NCBI GenBank assembly: GCA_965198675.1
Contig: OZ240666.1
Span: 1,922,001-1,986,000, forward strand
Direction: 5' to 3'
DNA length: 64,000 nucleotides
Origin: Prochloron sp965198675
GTDB taxonomy: Bacteria > Cyanobacteriota > Cyanobacteriia > Cyanobacteriales > Prochloraceae
Shown here: in pieces, positions 26,540 to 36,038 of the stretch
How the letters are laid out: each line of letters begins with the position of its first letter
Numbering within the stretch: position 1 is the stretch's first letter
Position numbers and translations under genes: made by a program
The notes under the pieces: generated by a model
The model's input: the letters and a program-made list of their open reading frames with translations, nothing else
The model's database searches: none
Told to the model about the DNA's origin: nothing

Positions 26540-27091
26540 TTAAGTTCCTGGGATATTAGGGTCGGGATAGCCAGGTGGAATATTAGGAAAATTACCATCA
26601 AATGACCCAGGACAAGGTAAGTCTTTCGGCCATGGAAACGTTGCCAGGGCTCCATATCCTTTACACTTGTATGCACATGTCTTAAAAGCAGAATTAGGAT
26701 TTCCACTTGTCTCTAATATAAACTCACACCTCTTACGAGCTTGAGGAGGTTCTGCTCCTGAACAATCTAGTTGTTCAAGAAATTCATCCTCTCCTACGTT
26801 AAGAGGGCGAGGAAACAGAAGATCCCATAGAAGAATAATCGCAGCACCCCCTAAAACCCCAAGTCCAGGAATTGGTGGTTTTGGAGTAGGAGTTGGTAGT
26901 AGGGTAGGTGTTGGAGTTGGAACCGGAGTTGGTAACGGTGTTGGCGGAGGAGCCACTGGTACTGGGGCTTCTCCTGTTGGATCTAAATAGTTGACCGGAC
27001 TATTGAGGACATATCGATACAAATTTGCATCTCCAGCCTCATAACCCAGAGGGTCTTCACTCAAAAATCTACCCGGATTGGGATCATACAT
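26540..27091 (-). pseudogene. Orphan C-terminal tip of an RHS-repeat protein
   Basis: From the ATG at 27091 it reads MYDPNPGRFLSEDPLGYEAG, then NLYRYVLNSPVNYLDPTGE, the hallmark RHS-associated core. A Pro/Thr linker with a short membrane-like segment (LGVLGGAAIILLWDLLF) follows. The last ~90 residues contain six Cys (LDCSGAEPPQARKRCEFIL, TCAYKCKGYG) and could be a toxin tip. A complete RHS protein has over a thousand residues upstream; here the core abuts the transglutaminase-like exon. It is a displaced tip, as seen in polymorphic toxin loci. The toxin activity is not recognisable. Confidence 0.7.
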
Positions 27092-27105
27092 GGATTTATT
27101 CCTAC

Positions 27106-27433
27106 TCAACTCAAACGAACTACAATACGTTTTGGCACACCTTCAGGCCAATTTTCGGCAGTAGACTGCCGCAATAATTGCCACCAGTGTTGATGCTCCG
27201 GTGCTTCTAAAACATTTTGAATGACTTCTAAACTGAGCATTTTTTGCTCAATATTTAACGGTATTATTTTAGCAGGATAACGCCGTTTAGGGGGAGGCAC
27301 AGATCCAATCAAAGGATGGGGCTGGGGTAGGATAGTGTCTAAATAATCAGCCCATTTTTTCATCTCCTCTAAAATCATTGCCCCATATAAGAGATTCTCC
27401 GGCTCCAGTACCTGTGCCCAGTTGCCTCTCGAT
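27106..27433 (-). CDS. Exon 2 of a transglutaminase-like gene split by a group II intron
   Basis: It encodes RGNWAQVLEPENLLYGAMIL, then RRYPAKIIPLNIEQKMLSLE and KRIVVRLS before the stop. The first residues read like the end of a TPR-like unit. The 5' exon is 29979-30682. Joining base 29979 to 27433 keeps the frame (GC|A TCG AGA GGC AAC TGG). The apparent longer frame to 27510 is intron sequence. Confidence 0.6.
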
Positions 27434-29978
27434 GTCGGGTAAGGTTTGTAGGTCGCCCTACGCCCCTCCCCTAAGAACCGGACGTGACAGTCTCCTATCA
27501 TCCGGCTCAAGCCTTACTTCAAGCCCTACTTGGATTTCTTACTATGTACCTGCTTGTGACATGTTTTATGCAAGTGCTGAAGATTGTCGATATTATCAGA
27601 ACCTCCATTCCTCACAGGTACTATGTGATGGGTCTCAATTTCCTCACCATTAAACAGGTGGTCATGACATACCGGGCATCTCCAGCCTTGTGCATTTGCG
27701 ACAGACTCATATTTTGAGCTTTCGGACCAACGCACTTTACCTGATTTTGTTTGCCTGTTTTGCCAATATTCCACCAATTCTGGGTCATCTAGGGAATTGG
27801 TTCCTTTGACCTTGATATGTCTTATAATAGGTACAGATTGTATATTAAATAGGTCGTGAGTTATTTCATGACCTTTTCGGTCTGTACTTTTATAGAAAAA
27901 TATCCAGTTTCTGACCTTTTTCTTACCCTTCTCGTAGGTAGTTTTGGTGCGGAAGTATTTTTCTTTGACCCAATTTTTACTTTTGTTGGAGTGTCGTCTT
28001 CTTGCCCAACGCCAGAGGTACCACCAGACTCGGTAGTTTATATATGTGAAGGTTTTTTTGCTACACACTCCTCTGTAGTAATTAGCAAAACCTCTGAGAA
28101 GTGGTTCAATCTTGCGGATGACTTGCTCCGGGGTTTTCGTTTTCATGCTGTCGATGGTTGCACCGACTTTCTTGCAGAAGGCTAATATCTTTGACTTTTG
28201 CGGTTTGATGATTAATTTGTCCCTTAGGACGCCGTCATCTCCTTTCACTTCGTATTGTCGTAGGTTATACCCCAGGAAATCAAATCCGTCCTTGATATGT
28301 ATAATCCGTGTCTTCTCCTCACTGATTTCTAGACCTAGTTCTAACAACCATTGGTTTATCTGGATTTTCAATGTCTCCAAGGATTCCTTATCCTTAGCGG
28401 TAACTACAAAGTCATCCGCGTACCTGATGACGCCTACCTTTGGGTTACATTTTGTTATATATTCTTCTAACCCGTGGAGTCCTATATTGGCTAATAAGGG
28501 ACTGATAACGCCACCCTGTGGAGTTCCCCTATCGGTCGGGGTGTAGCCTTTCTTATACTCGACAAATCCAGCTTTTAACCATCCATTTATTAGAGAGTCT
28601 TCTCTAGTAGCGGTCTGGATAGATTTATGGTCAATGTTGTCAAAGAAGCCTTTGATATCAGCGTCCAGAACCCATTTGTCATACTTACGCCTCTTTCCCG
28701 AATTTTCACAGTTACCTCTTAACCTGTTGAAACATTGTCCAATGGCATCATGGCAACTTCTTCCGGGTCTGAAACCATAGGAATTGGTTTCAAACATGGC
28801 TTCCCATTCGGGTTCCAGTGCATTCTTTACTATTGCTTGTGCGACTCTATCTCTCACGGTCGGGATTCCGAGGGGACGTTTCTTACCATTTGATTTGGGT
28901 ATATATACCCTTCTAGCGGGCTTAGCCTTAGGCATGACCCACGAGTTGGCAAGTTTCACACGCTGTGCTGGAGTTTCTATAACCTCCCTATCTACTCCAG
29001 CTGTTCGTTTTCCGGTGTTAACCTGTGTGATTTGTCTGATGCTCAGCAATAGGTTCGACCGACATCTTTTCATTAATTTCTGTAGTCGCAATAATTGCTT
29101 CCACAATCCAAGCTTTTGGGCACGAAATATCCGACCGCGTAAATTCCTAACAATCTTCATAGTGCGGCGCCAGTTTATGTCACCCCACTTTTCCAACTGT
29201 CCTTTAGGTCCATTTTCCAGAACTGCTTCTGTCATCTAACTTTTCCTTCAGTTTGGTCTCTAGTTGTTTTTCTATTTCGTATAAGACCCAAGTGAAGTCT
29301 GCTATTCCTTTCGGTCAGGGACAAATCTTGAATCCCTATCTTCTCCATTACAGAGGAGCATTCGCTTTCTCACTCATTCTTTACCCTCCAAGGAGTTCCG
29401 CCTCCGTTACCTTCGGCCTACTAGCGGTTATCGACCTTCCGCTAGACCTTGTAGGGCTTACCCTGTTGTATCGCTCAGTTTTATCTAGTTGGTTAGGTTG
29501 GTTCCTTTCCCCCGGTAGTACTTTGTTTCCTCAATCCATCGAAAACCCAGCGGTGGATTCTGTCTACTTGCCATTTTGGCTAAGGTGTATCAGGGATAAT
29601 TTCACCTTTCGGTGTGTAACGAGGTTTAAACGGAGAAGTTCGGTCCTTGTTCGGTAATTATTACCTCAATGCCTCCTACTTTTTTTCAGTTGGCTATAGC
29701 CTTTCCTCTAATTTCGGGCGAGTCATCGTAAACCGCAACTCTTTTACTTCACTTTCGTTCAACCTTCCAACTATTTCCCTCTTGCTCCGTGTGCCTAATC
29801 CCTGGCATTTTGGTTACTTTCGGGGTCTGCATTCCAGCTGTTTCGTTACCCCTGCAGAGCGCCGCGCCTGAGCAGGCGGCTGTGACCAGACTCTGTGAGT
29901 CTTTTCCGTGAGGGCTAGGGGAGGAAATCCCTAGGAGGCTGGGAGCCTCACACTAAGCGACCAGTTCAGGTCGCGCAA
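27434..29978 (-). mobile_element. Apparently complete group II intron with maturase
   Basis: The intron reads on the minus strand from TTGCGCGACC (29978) to ACCTTACCCGAC (27434), about 2545 nt. Domain V is at 27475-27508 (GAGCCGGATG ... CGTCCGGTTC), followed by a domain VI-like CGTAGGGCGACCTACAAACC. The maturase gene sits in domain IV. The boundaries are inferred: TTGCG differs from the usual GUGYG at the first base, but they restore the host frame. The 5' domains carry a CAGCCGCCTGCTCAGGCGCG repeat at about 29852-29880. Confidence 0.7.
27526..29235 (-). CDS. ltrA: Group II intron reverse transcriptase/maturase with HNH domain
   Basis: 569 residues, full length. Reverse transcriptase motifs: SNGKKRPLGIPTVRDRVAQA, SYGFRPGRSCHDAI, VLDADIKGFFDNIDHKSI, RGTPQGGVISPLLANIGLHG and the catalytic VIRYADDFVV. 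A maturase X domain follows (QVIRKIEPLLRGFANYYRGV). The C-terminal HNH endonuclease (about residues 510-560) has CPVCHDHLFNGEEIETHHIV and LQHLHKTCHK. It assists splicing and drives retrohoming into DNA targets. No frameshift is present, so the intron may be mobile. A short relic of a related maturase lies at 39601-39657 (EGFDFLGYNLR). Confidence 0.93.
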   Translation of the reverse strand: MTEAVLENGPKGQLEKWGDINWRRTMKIVRNLRGRIFRAQKLGLWKQLLRLQKLMKRCRSNLLLSIRQITQVNTGKRTAGVDREVIETPAQRVKLANSWVMPKAKPARRVYIPKSNGKKRPLGIPTVRDRVAQAIVKNALEPEWEAMFETNSYGFRPGRSCHDAIGQCFNRLRGNCENSGKRRKYDKWVLDADIKGFFDNIDHKSIQTATREDSLINGWLKAGFVEYKKGYTPTDRGTPQGGVISPLLANIGLHGLEEYITKCNPKVGVIRYADDFVVTAKDKESLETLKIQINQWLLELGLEISEEKTRIIHIKDGFDFLGYNLRQYEVKGDDGVLRDKLIIKPQKSKILAFCKKVGATIDSMKTKTPEQVIRKIEPLLRGFANYYRGVCSKKTFTYINYRVWWYLWRWARRRHSNKSKNWVKEKYFRTKTTYEKGKKKVRNWIFFYKSTDRKGHEITHDLFNIQSVPIIRHIKVKGTNSLDDPELVEYWQNRQTKSGKVRWSESSKYESVANAQGWRCPVCHDHLFNGEEIETHHIVPVRNGGSDNIDNLQHLHKTCHKQVHSKKSK

Positions 29979-30682
29979 GCTCCTACACCATGCCAAACAA
30001 AACCTCGTTCAAACATGAAAGCAGCCATTTCACGCCGGGGAGTTAGGGAAGTGAGTAAACAATGCTCTGCTTCTTTTTGGGGAGAAACTGGAAAAGGCCA
30101 GCTTCGATAATGGTCATCCGGGTAGCAATCGAAACCCTTTAGACCACTGACTTCAACATTAAAGCATTCTTTCGGAGTATCCCAACGGACAAAGTAATGG
30201 CTGACAGTCTTCACCAATTTTAAGGGATAACCTAAGCGCCGCCCAATAGCAATAAATAACACAGGCATAGATGAACAAGTCCCTCCCTTTCCCTCCAGGA
30301 GACTATGAATGAAAAGCTCTTCGGCTCGAAAGCGAGCTTCTTCTTCTGTTTTTGTGCTTTCAATGCGAGCTGCATTATAGTGAAAACCATAATGCACCGA
30401 CAGCATAGAAAACATCACATGGATTCGGAATAGGTTGAAGGAGTAGTCATATTTTTCCGGGTTATCTTGAAACCACGGACAACGCTCGGTTACTTCATGA
30501 ATTCGTTCAGCCCATCGATCTAGGATTTTCAGACAATCTTGAACGTTAAGATTTTCGGTTCCTGGCAGTCCGATGGCACAAGCTAAATTCAGGGCAGCGA
30601 TGTCACACCGAGCTAACTCCTCGTCGGAACATGTTATCAAATCGCGCCAATGAAGTTGTGATGATGAGGTTTGGCAGACCAT
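29979..30682 (-). CDS. Exon 1 of a transglutaminase-like (SirB1/TGase-core) protein
   Basis: It encodes the N-terminal ~235 residues. The transglutaminase-like core has Cys in GKGGTCSSMPVLFIAI (Cys about 136) and His in VKTVSHYFVRWD (His about 162), then FNVEVSGLKGFDCYPDDHYR. Reading straight on would hit TGA at about 29968. If the group II intron (27434-29978) is spliced, the frame continues into 27433-27106 and gives about 343 residues. The family includes cysteine peptidase-like proteins. I cannot name the substrate. Confidence 0.7.
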
Positions 30683-31003
30683 AGCTCACAATAACCATTA
30701 ATAATGAAGTAAAAGTCTAACTGATTTTGCCTAAACCAGTTAGTTTGTCGGGATGGGGAGATAGGGCGCCCCGCCCGCCAGATCTGTTACCACAGATCGC
30801 TCCGTTCCCACAATACTACCAGAGCAAGTTGGCAAGTTCTAGAATTGTATCCAAGCTATGGGCTTTCATCTTTTAAAATTGGAGAAAGGAGCACCCTAGG
30901 CGAATAGGAGAGGGCGGTGAGTTACGAACACACTAAGAATAATTTCCTGGTTTGGTTAGTTCTGTTGGGTTGTGAGACGAAAACCAACCTACGCGATCGC
31001 AAC

Positions 31004-31582
31004 TTATTCTGTCATCCCAAAAACTTCAGAAACTTTTAAATTGAGATCTGCTTTAAATTGAGGAGATACAACCAAATCATCACCAGCCCAATTACCCACT
31101 TCTCTATATGTATCTCCCTTAAGTTCTAACACTAGGATAGATTGAGTTTTTGGGTCAACAATCCAGTATTCAGGGATACCACAATCTTGGTATTGTAGTC
31201 TTTTGGCGATGTAGTCTCTATCTCTTTGTATTTCTCCGGGACTAACTATTTCAACCACTAATAGAGGCGGTGCCATAAAAAGGCGAATAGTGTTGCGTTT
31301 TGATAATTGTTGAATATGTTCTGCTCCGATAATGGTTAGATCAGGATAGCGATTTTTAGGTTCGCCTCTGACTTCTAATTCTAGTCCATGTCCCCGCACT
31401 CGATCCGTTCCTAGCATCAAAGCAAAAGTAAAGAAAAGACGATTAGCAATTTCAACATTCAAACCGGATTCTGGGGGCACTTCAATCAATTCTCCATTAA
31501 ATAATTCATAGAGTTTTTCTGAATTGTCATTATATGAAATATACTCTTCAAAGGTTTCAAATCGAGGTAGAAGTGTTAACAT
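31004..31582 (-). CDS. Uma2 family (DUF820) putative endonuclease
   Basis: 192 residues, full length for the family. Landmarks are FEEYISYNDNSEKLYELFNG, RYPDLTIIGAEHIQQL, PPLLVVEIVSPGEIQRDRDY and CGIPEYWIVDPKTQSILVLE. The fold is PD-(D/E)XK nuclease-like and the role is unproven. It is one of four members in this window, three intact. The frame is intact and no operon partner is seen. Confidence 0.9.
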   Translation of the reverse strand: MLTLLPRFETFEEYISYNDNSEKLYELFNGELIEVPPESGLNVEIANRLFFTFALMLGTDRVRGHGLELEVRGEPKNRYPDLTIIGAEHIQQLSKRNTIRLFMAPPLLVVEIVSPGEIQRDRDYIAKRLQYQDCGIPEYWIVDPKTQSILVLELKGDTYREVGNWAGDDLVVSPQFKADLNLKVSEVFGMTE

Positions 31583-31837
31583 AATATTGATTCAATACAT
31601 TTTTTTGTAGGAGAGTCATGTTTTTAATTTTCATGAATTGTCTCATAGTTCTTATTGTAGCTTTTTCACCCCCCCATGTCAAGTATTTTAATGTAAATTT
31701 TTGTTGTAGCAGTTCCCTGTTACTCAAACCTTTACATACTTGGCAAATTTGCTTCCCTACACCCCTGCTCAGGTGCGGCTGCACAGGAGCAGGCATCCCG
31801 CGTTCTAGAAACCGCCAAGGCGATTGAGACACTAAAG

Positions 31838-31884
31838 TGACCCACCCCTCTGCTCCCCTCCCGGGAGGGGATGGGGGTGGGTAG
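31838..31884. repeat. GC-rich hairpin repeat
   Basis: ACCCACCCCTCTGCTCCCCT then CCCGGGAGGGGATGGGGGTG. It is a member of the CCCTCC/GGAGGG family, followed by two TAACTGG heptamers at 31940-31960. Confidence 0.85.
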
Positions 31885-31969
31885 GCGAGAAATGTTATAA
31901 TTTTCATGGATCAGCAATACCTAAAGCATATTATACCTCATAACTGGTAACTGGTAACTGTCAAGGTAC

Positions 31970-34723
31970 ATGCTATATATGGATTTAATTTTGTGCCATC
32001 AAACGGCTGATTTTGACGCTTTAGGTGCAGCGGTGGGGTTAACGAGACTCTCTGTTGGCTCGCGAATAGTACTCACAGGGGGCGCGCACCCCACAGTGCG
32101 GAATTTTTTGGCTTTATATCGCAATGAATTTGCCCTGATTGAAACTCGCAGCGTCAACCAGTCCAAAATTCGCCGCCTCACAGTGGTAGATACTCAACAG
32201 CGCGATCGCCTGGGTAAGTGCGCCAACTGGCTGGATTTACCCAGGATAACAGAAATTAAAGTTTACGACCACCATGGGGACATGGACTCGGATATTAGGG
32301 CTACTTACAGTCAAATTGAAGCAGTAGGGGCAACTACTACTTTAATCGTGGAACTGCTGCAACAAGAAAATATCCAACTTACTGCTGCTGAAGCAACGGT
32401 AATGGCCCTCGGAATTCACGTGGATAGCGGTTCCCTGACCTATGACCAAACAACCCCGCGAGATGCTCGCGCTTTAGCTTGGCTTATGGAGCAATCTGCT
32501 AACGTAAAGACTATCGCTGAGTACGTCCAGCCGGGATTATCCCCCCAATTACAGCAATTATTAACCTTTGCTCTGGAAAACCTCCATTTTATGACGGTGA
32601 GTGACTCTACTGTTGCTGCTGTAATGCTAATAACGGAAGATTTCGTCCCTGGATTATCCAGTTTGGCAGGAAGGCTGATAGATTTAACCCAAAGCGATGC
32701 CTTGCTTTTGGGACACCAATATGTCAGAAACGGCGAAACGAGATTGACAGTAATCGGGCGATCCTCCATTGAGGAAACTAATCTCCACTCACTCTTCGCC
32801 CCATTTGGAGGGGGTGGACACCCCAGCGCTGCTGCTGTGAGCATCAAAACAGCCGCTCCCGAGAAAATTTTCAATCAATTACGAACTGCACTGAAAGACC
32901 AAATTCCCCAACCTCCAACTGCTAGGGATTTAATGTCCTCCCCAGTGCGGACAATTTTGCCAGAAACTACCATTGAACAAGCTGAACGCATTCTCTTTCG
33001 TTACGGTCATTCTGGTCTTTCCATCGTAGATAAAGAAGGAAAGTTGGTGGGAATTATTTCCCGGCGAGATTTAGATTTAGCTCTGCACCATGGTTTTAGT
33101 CACGCTCCTGTGAAAGGTTATATGAGCAGAAATTTGAAAACTATTACTCCTCAAACCCCTCTGGGGGAAATAGAATCTCTGATGATAACTTACGATGTGG
33201 GTAGGTTGCCAGTTTTAGAGTCCGGGCAGTTAGTAGGTATTGTCACCCGTACCGATGTTTTAAGGGAACTGTATCAGGAAAGAAGGGAGAGCATTAATAA
33301 GGGAAAGGAAGAAGACAAAGAACTTAGAAGCACTTGTCTATTACCTTCAATTAGAAATCGCCTTGATCCAAACCTCTGGCAGTTATTAGAACTAGCATCA
33401 GATTTAGCACATTTTATAGGTTGTCATCTTTATCTCGTTGGTGGTGCAGTTCGAGACTTGCTCCTGGCTGAAAACGAGGAAACCTTATTTTTGCAAGACA
33501 TTGACTTAGTGGTAGATGGCTTTCACCGTGGTGAAGAGCCTGCTCAGGCCAGGCTTGGCATGAGCAGGGGTGCTGGGGTTAAATTAGCCCAACAACTGCA
33601 ACAGGTTTATCCCAACGCCCGTCTTTCAGTCCACGGCGCTTTTCAAACTGCTGCCCTCTTGTGGCATAAAGATCCGGACTTCGGCTCTTTGTGGGTGGAT
33701 ATTGCCACTGCGCGAACGGAATTCTATCCTTATCCTGCCGCTAACCCAGAAGTAGAAGCAAGTTCTATTCGTCAAGACCTTTATCGCCGGGATTTTACTA
33801 TTAATGCCCTCGCTTTGAGACTAACATCTCCCCGCTCCGGAGAATTGCTGGATTTCTTTGGCGGATTAATTGACTTGCGATCGCGGCAAATTAGAGTTCT
33901 CCACCCCAACAGCTTTATCGAAGATCCCACCCGTATTTATCGCGCCGTGCGCTTTGCCGTGCGCCTGGAAATGAATATCTCCTCGGAAACAGAAGCCCAC
34001 ATTCATTACGCCATGTCCTGCGGAGTTTACGAAAGATACTCCCAAGTCGCACCAGCACTTACTACCAGACTGAGGGGGGAATTGCAATATATTCTTTCCA
34101 AAACTTATTGGAAAGAGGCGATCGCTAAACTTGCTTCCCTCAAAGCCCTCTGCTGTCTCCACCCCACCTTAGTATTAGACCAAAAATTGTGGTGGCAAAT
34201 ACGGTGTATTTCCCGTTGGTTGCCCTGGCTGGATCCTGATAAGAATCTACCGCACTGGTTAATGAGATTGGAAGTGTTAATTGCCGCTCTCGCTCCTGAC
34301 TACCGAGGTAAAGTAGCAGAGAATCTCCAGTTGCCCAAAGATAGTATTGAGCGGCTGCAACAGTTAGAGTCAGTGGAAAGGGAAATTAGGGAAACTCTCC
34401 CGAATTGGCGGATGAACAGTGAAATGGCTACTTTCTTGCGCCAGTATAAATTACCCACTTTAATCTTAGTAGCCGTAAGAAGTGTTAAAAGTATGAGGCG
34501 TACTATTTGGCAGTATCTCAACCACTGGTCAAAGATAGAAGCACCTTTAAATGGCAAAGATTTGCAAAAAATGGGTTATCCACCGGGACCTGCCTACAAA
34601 GACATTTTGGCCGAATTGTGGCGAGCAACCCTGGATGGAGAAATAAAGAATAGAGATGTTGCTGAAGCTTTTGTCAGACAAAAATTTGACACTCCCACGG
34701 AAAGGCTACACCAATCAAATTGA
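31970..34723 (+). CDS. cca: DHH-CBS-poly(A) polymerase fusion: CCA-adding tRNA nucleotidyltransferase
   Basis: 917 residues, the long cyanobacterial form. Residues 1-310 are a DHH-family phosphoesterase domain (LILCHQTADFDALGAAVGLT, KVYDHHGDMDSD, FGGGGHPSAAAVS). Residues about 320-430 hold two CBS domains (SVRTILPETTIEQAERILFR, MITYDVGRLPVLESGQLVGI). Residues about 485-900 are the class II nucleotidyltransferase with YLVGGAVRDLLL, DIDLVVDG (catalytic Asp pair) and RRDFTINALALRL. It adds or repairs the CCA end of tRNAs; none of the three tRNA genes here encodes CCA. A ~45-bp GCCTGCTCAGGC..GAGCAGGGG repeat at 33533-33580 is read in frame as EEPAQARLGMSRGAG, just after the catalytic strand. Confidence 0.9.
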   Translation: MLYMDLILCHQTADFDALGAAVGLTRLSVGSRIVLTGGAHPTVRNFLALYRNEFALIETRSVNQSKIRRLTVVDTQQRDRLGKCANWLDLPRITEIKVYDHHGDMDSDIRATYSQIEAVGATTTLIVELLQQENIQLTAAEATVMALGIHVDSGSLTYDQTTPRDARALAWLMEQSANVKTIAEYVQPGLSPQLQQLLTFALENLHFMTVSDSTVAAVMLITEDFVPGLSSLAGRLIDLTQSDALLLGHQYVRNGETRLTVIGRSSIEETNLHSLFAPFGGGGHPSAAAVSIKTAAPEKIFNQLRTALKDQIPQPPTARDLMSSPVRTILPETTIEQAERILFRYGHSGLSIVDKEGKLVGIISRRDLDLALHHGFSHAPVKGYMSRNLKTITPQTPLGEIESLMITYDVGRLPVLESGQLVGIVTRTDVLRELYQERRESINKGKEEDKELRSTCLLPSIRNRLDPNLWQLLELASDLAHFIGCHLYLVGGAVRDLLLAENEETLFLQDIDLVVDGFHRGEEPAQARLGMSRGAGVKLAQQLQQVYPNARLSVHGAFQTAALLWHKDPDFGSLWVDIATARTEFYPYPAANPEVEASSIRQDLYRRDFTINALALRLTSPRSGELLDFFGGLIDLRSRQIRVLHPNSFIEDPTRIYRAVRFAVRLEMNISSETEAHIHYAMSCGVYERYSQVAPALTTRLRGELQYILSKTYWKEAIAKLASLKALCCLHPTLVLDQKLWWQIRCISRWLPWLDPDKNLPHWLMRLEVLIAALAPDYRGKVAENLQLPKDSIERLQQLESVEREIRETLPNWRMNSEMATFLRQYKLPTLILVAVRSVKSMRRTIWQYLNHWSKIEAPLNGKDLQKMGYPPGPAYKDILAELWRATLDGEIKNRDVAEAFVRQKFDTPTERLHQSN
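33533..33580. repeat. In-frame GCCTGCTCAGGC...GAGCAGGGG repeat inside cca
   Basis: AGAGCCTGCTCAGGCCAGGC and ATGAGCAGGGG form an inverted pair also seen at 21504-21530, 21787-21822, 29852-29880, 31757-31798, 40186-40216 and 62291-62345. Here it adds about 16 residues between the DxD strand and the next helix. Confidence 0.75.
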
Positions 34724-34724
34724 T

Positions 34725-34897
34725 CTATTTACCTACTTTATACCTTGATCCAGTTTTATGAGATATTTTGGTCCTGGATTTAGCACGCTCGCGCTCTGAT
34801 TTCTGTTCCCGTTCCCGAAGTGCTTTGACGATTCGCTTAAGATCGTTTCCGTAAGAAGCTGCATGTTCCTGGCGATGCTTGCGCACTTCTGCCTAAC
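34725..34897 (-). pseudogene. Remnant of a small antitoxin-like gene
   Basis: An open stretch without a start codon reads EVRKHRQEHAASYGNDLKRI, then VKALREREQKSERERAKSRT. This resembles a small cyanobacterial protein of the form EVR..RE.HA..F..DL..I...LR that often accompanies toxin genes. Upstream codons are in another frame after a TAG. The rest of 34898-35089 shows no gene. Confidence 0.4.
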
Positions 34898-35089
34898 TCC
34901 TCAGGTGAACACAGTTGGGGGCATATGTATCCGCAAGATTTGACAATCGAGCGCGATTAAGCCCTTTGTTTCCGCATTGTTTATATGCTTGAAATTCCAT
35001 GTTAAATCGTTAAGCCGTTGCAACTTGCGGTAAACAAGATAGCGACAGCCATGGTAAAATCAAAATGCTCTCTATGAAAGCAACTTAGT

Positions 35090-35863
35090 ATGAATCCCGT
35101 AGACTCCACACAATCTTTTCCAGCTAGACTTCATCTATTAATTCCAAGAAACAGTAACAATGGAATTGTTATTCGCCGTGGTCCTTCCAAGCAAGTCTGT
35201 ATTTTGAATTGGGATCGCATTAAGAATAAATTTACTGTAAGTCAATGGCTAAAGGGAAGAATCTATGAAAGAAGATCGGATATTTCTCCTTCTGGAAAGT
35301 ATTGGATTTATTTTGCAATGAATGGCAAGTGGCAATCTGAAGCCAAAGGTTCGTGGACAGCGATCGCCAGAGTCCCTTGGTTAAAAGCCATTGAGTTATT
35401 ACCAAAGGGTGATTGTTGGCATGGTGGAGGTTTATTTCTCGATGATAAAAACTATTGGTTAAATGATGGATATGGTCATTATTCGCTTTTTACCTCCAAT
35501 AAAATTACTAGAAATAAATCCTATCAACCACCAAATTATTATAATGGAGAATGCCTCAATGTATATTACAATCGGCTTCAGCGAGATGGATGGAATTTAA
35601 AGCGTAGAAGTAAAAAAGATAAAAATGATAATTCAGAAACTATTTTTGCAAAAGAGTTAACTCATGGCTGGAAAATTACAAAGATTTGCCATGAGCAACT
35701 TAATTCTCCCCCAGGAAAAGGATGCTATTGGGATGAACATCAACTAGACAACGAGAATGGGGATGTATTGACTAAACCAAAATGGCAATGGGCAGACTGG
35801 GTAGACAATGCTATCATCTTGGCCGAGGATGGATGTCTCTACAAAATTACTATAAAAGAATGA
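35090..35863 (+). CDS. Unknown 257-residue Trp/Tyr-rich protein
   Basis: No family recognised and no signal peptide or membrane segment. It is rich in aromatic residues arranged in beta-rich blocks: ISPSGKYWIYFAMNGKW, SWTAIARVPWLKAIELLPKG, GLFLDDKNYWLNDGYGHYSL, VYYNRLQRDGWNLKRRSKKD and GDVLTKPKWQWADWVDNAII. The repeating W-x(n)-DG/NG turns suggest a beta-propeller-like or immunity-protein-like fold. The base composition is AT-rich compared with its neighbours, so it may be acquired. It stands alone between repeat-rich DNA and the DUF4209-like gene. Confidence 0.6.
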   Translation: MNPVDSTQSFPARLHLLIPRNSNNGIVIRRGPSKQVCILNWDRIKNKFTVSQWLKGRIYERRSDISPSGKYWIYFAMNGKWQSEAKGSWTAIARVPWLKAIELLPKGDCWHGGGLFLDDKNYWLNDGYGHYSLFTSNKITRNKSYQPPNYYNGECLNVYYNRLQRDGWNLKRRSKKDKNDNSETIFAKELTHGWKITKICHEQLNSPPGKGCYWDEHQLDNENGDVLTKPKWQWADWVDNAIILAEDGCLYKITIKE

Positions 35864-36038
35864 AGCCAAATTACTTCATGTAAATTTGAAAATAGGCAAG
35901 CACCCTATTAAAGACTAATTCTTTACGGGAATACCAATCTGTTTCAACTTGAAAGTCATCGTAAGAATGATTATCCTTTTAATTGGCTAGCAACTAAATA
36001 TGTAAAAAATCGCTGAAATGATTATCAGATTGCTCAAC

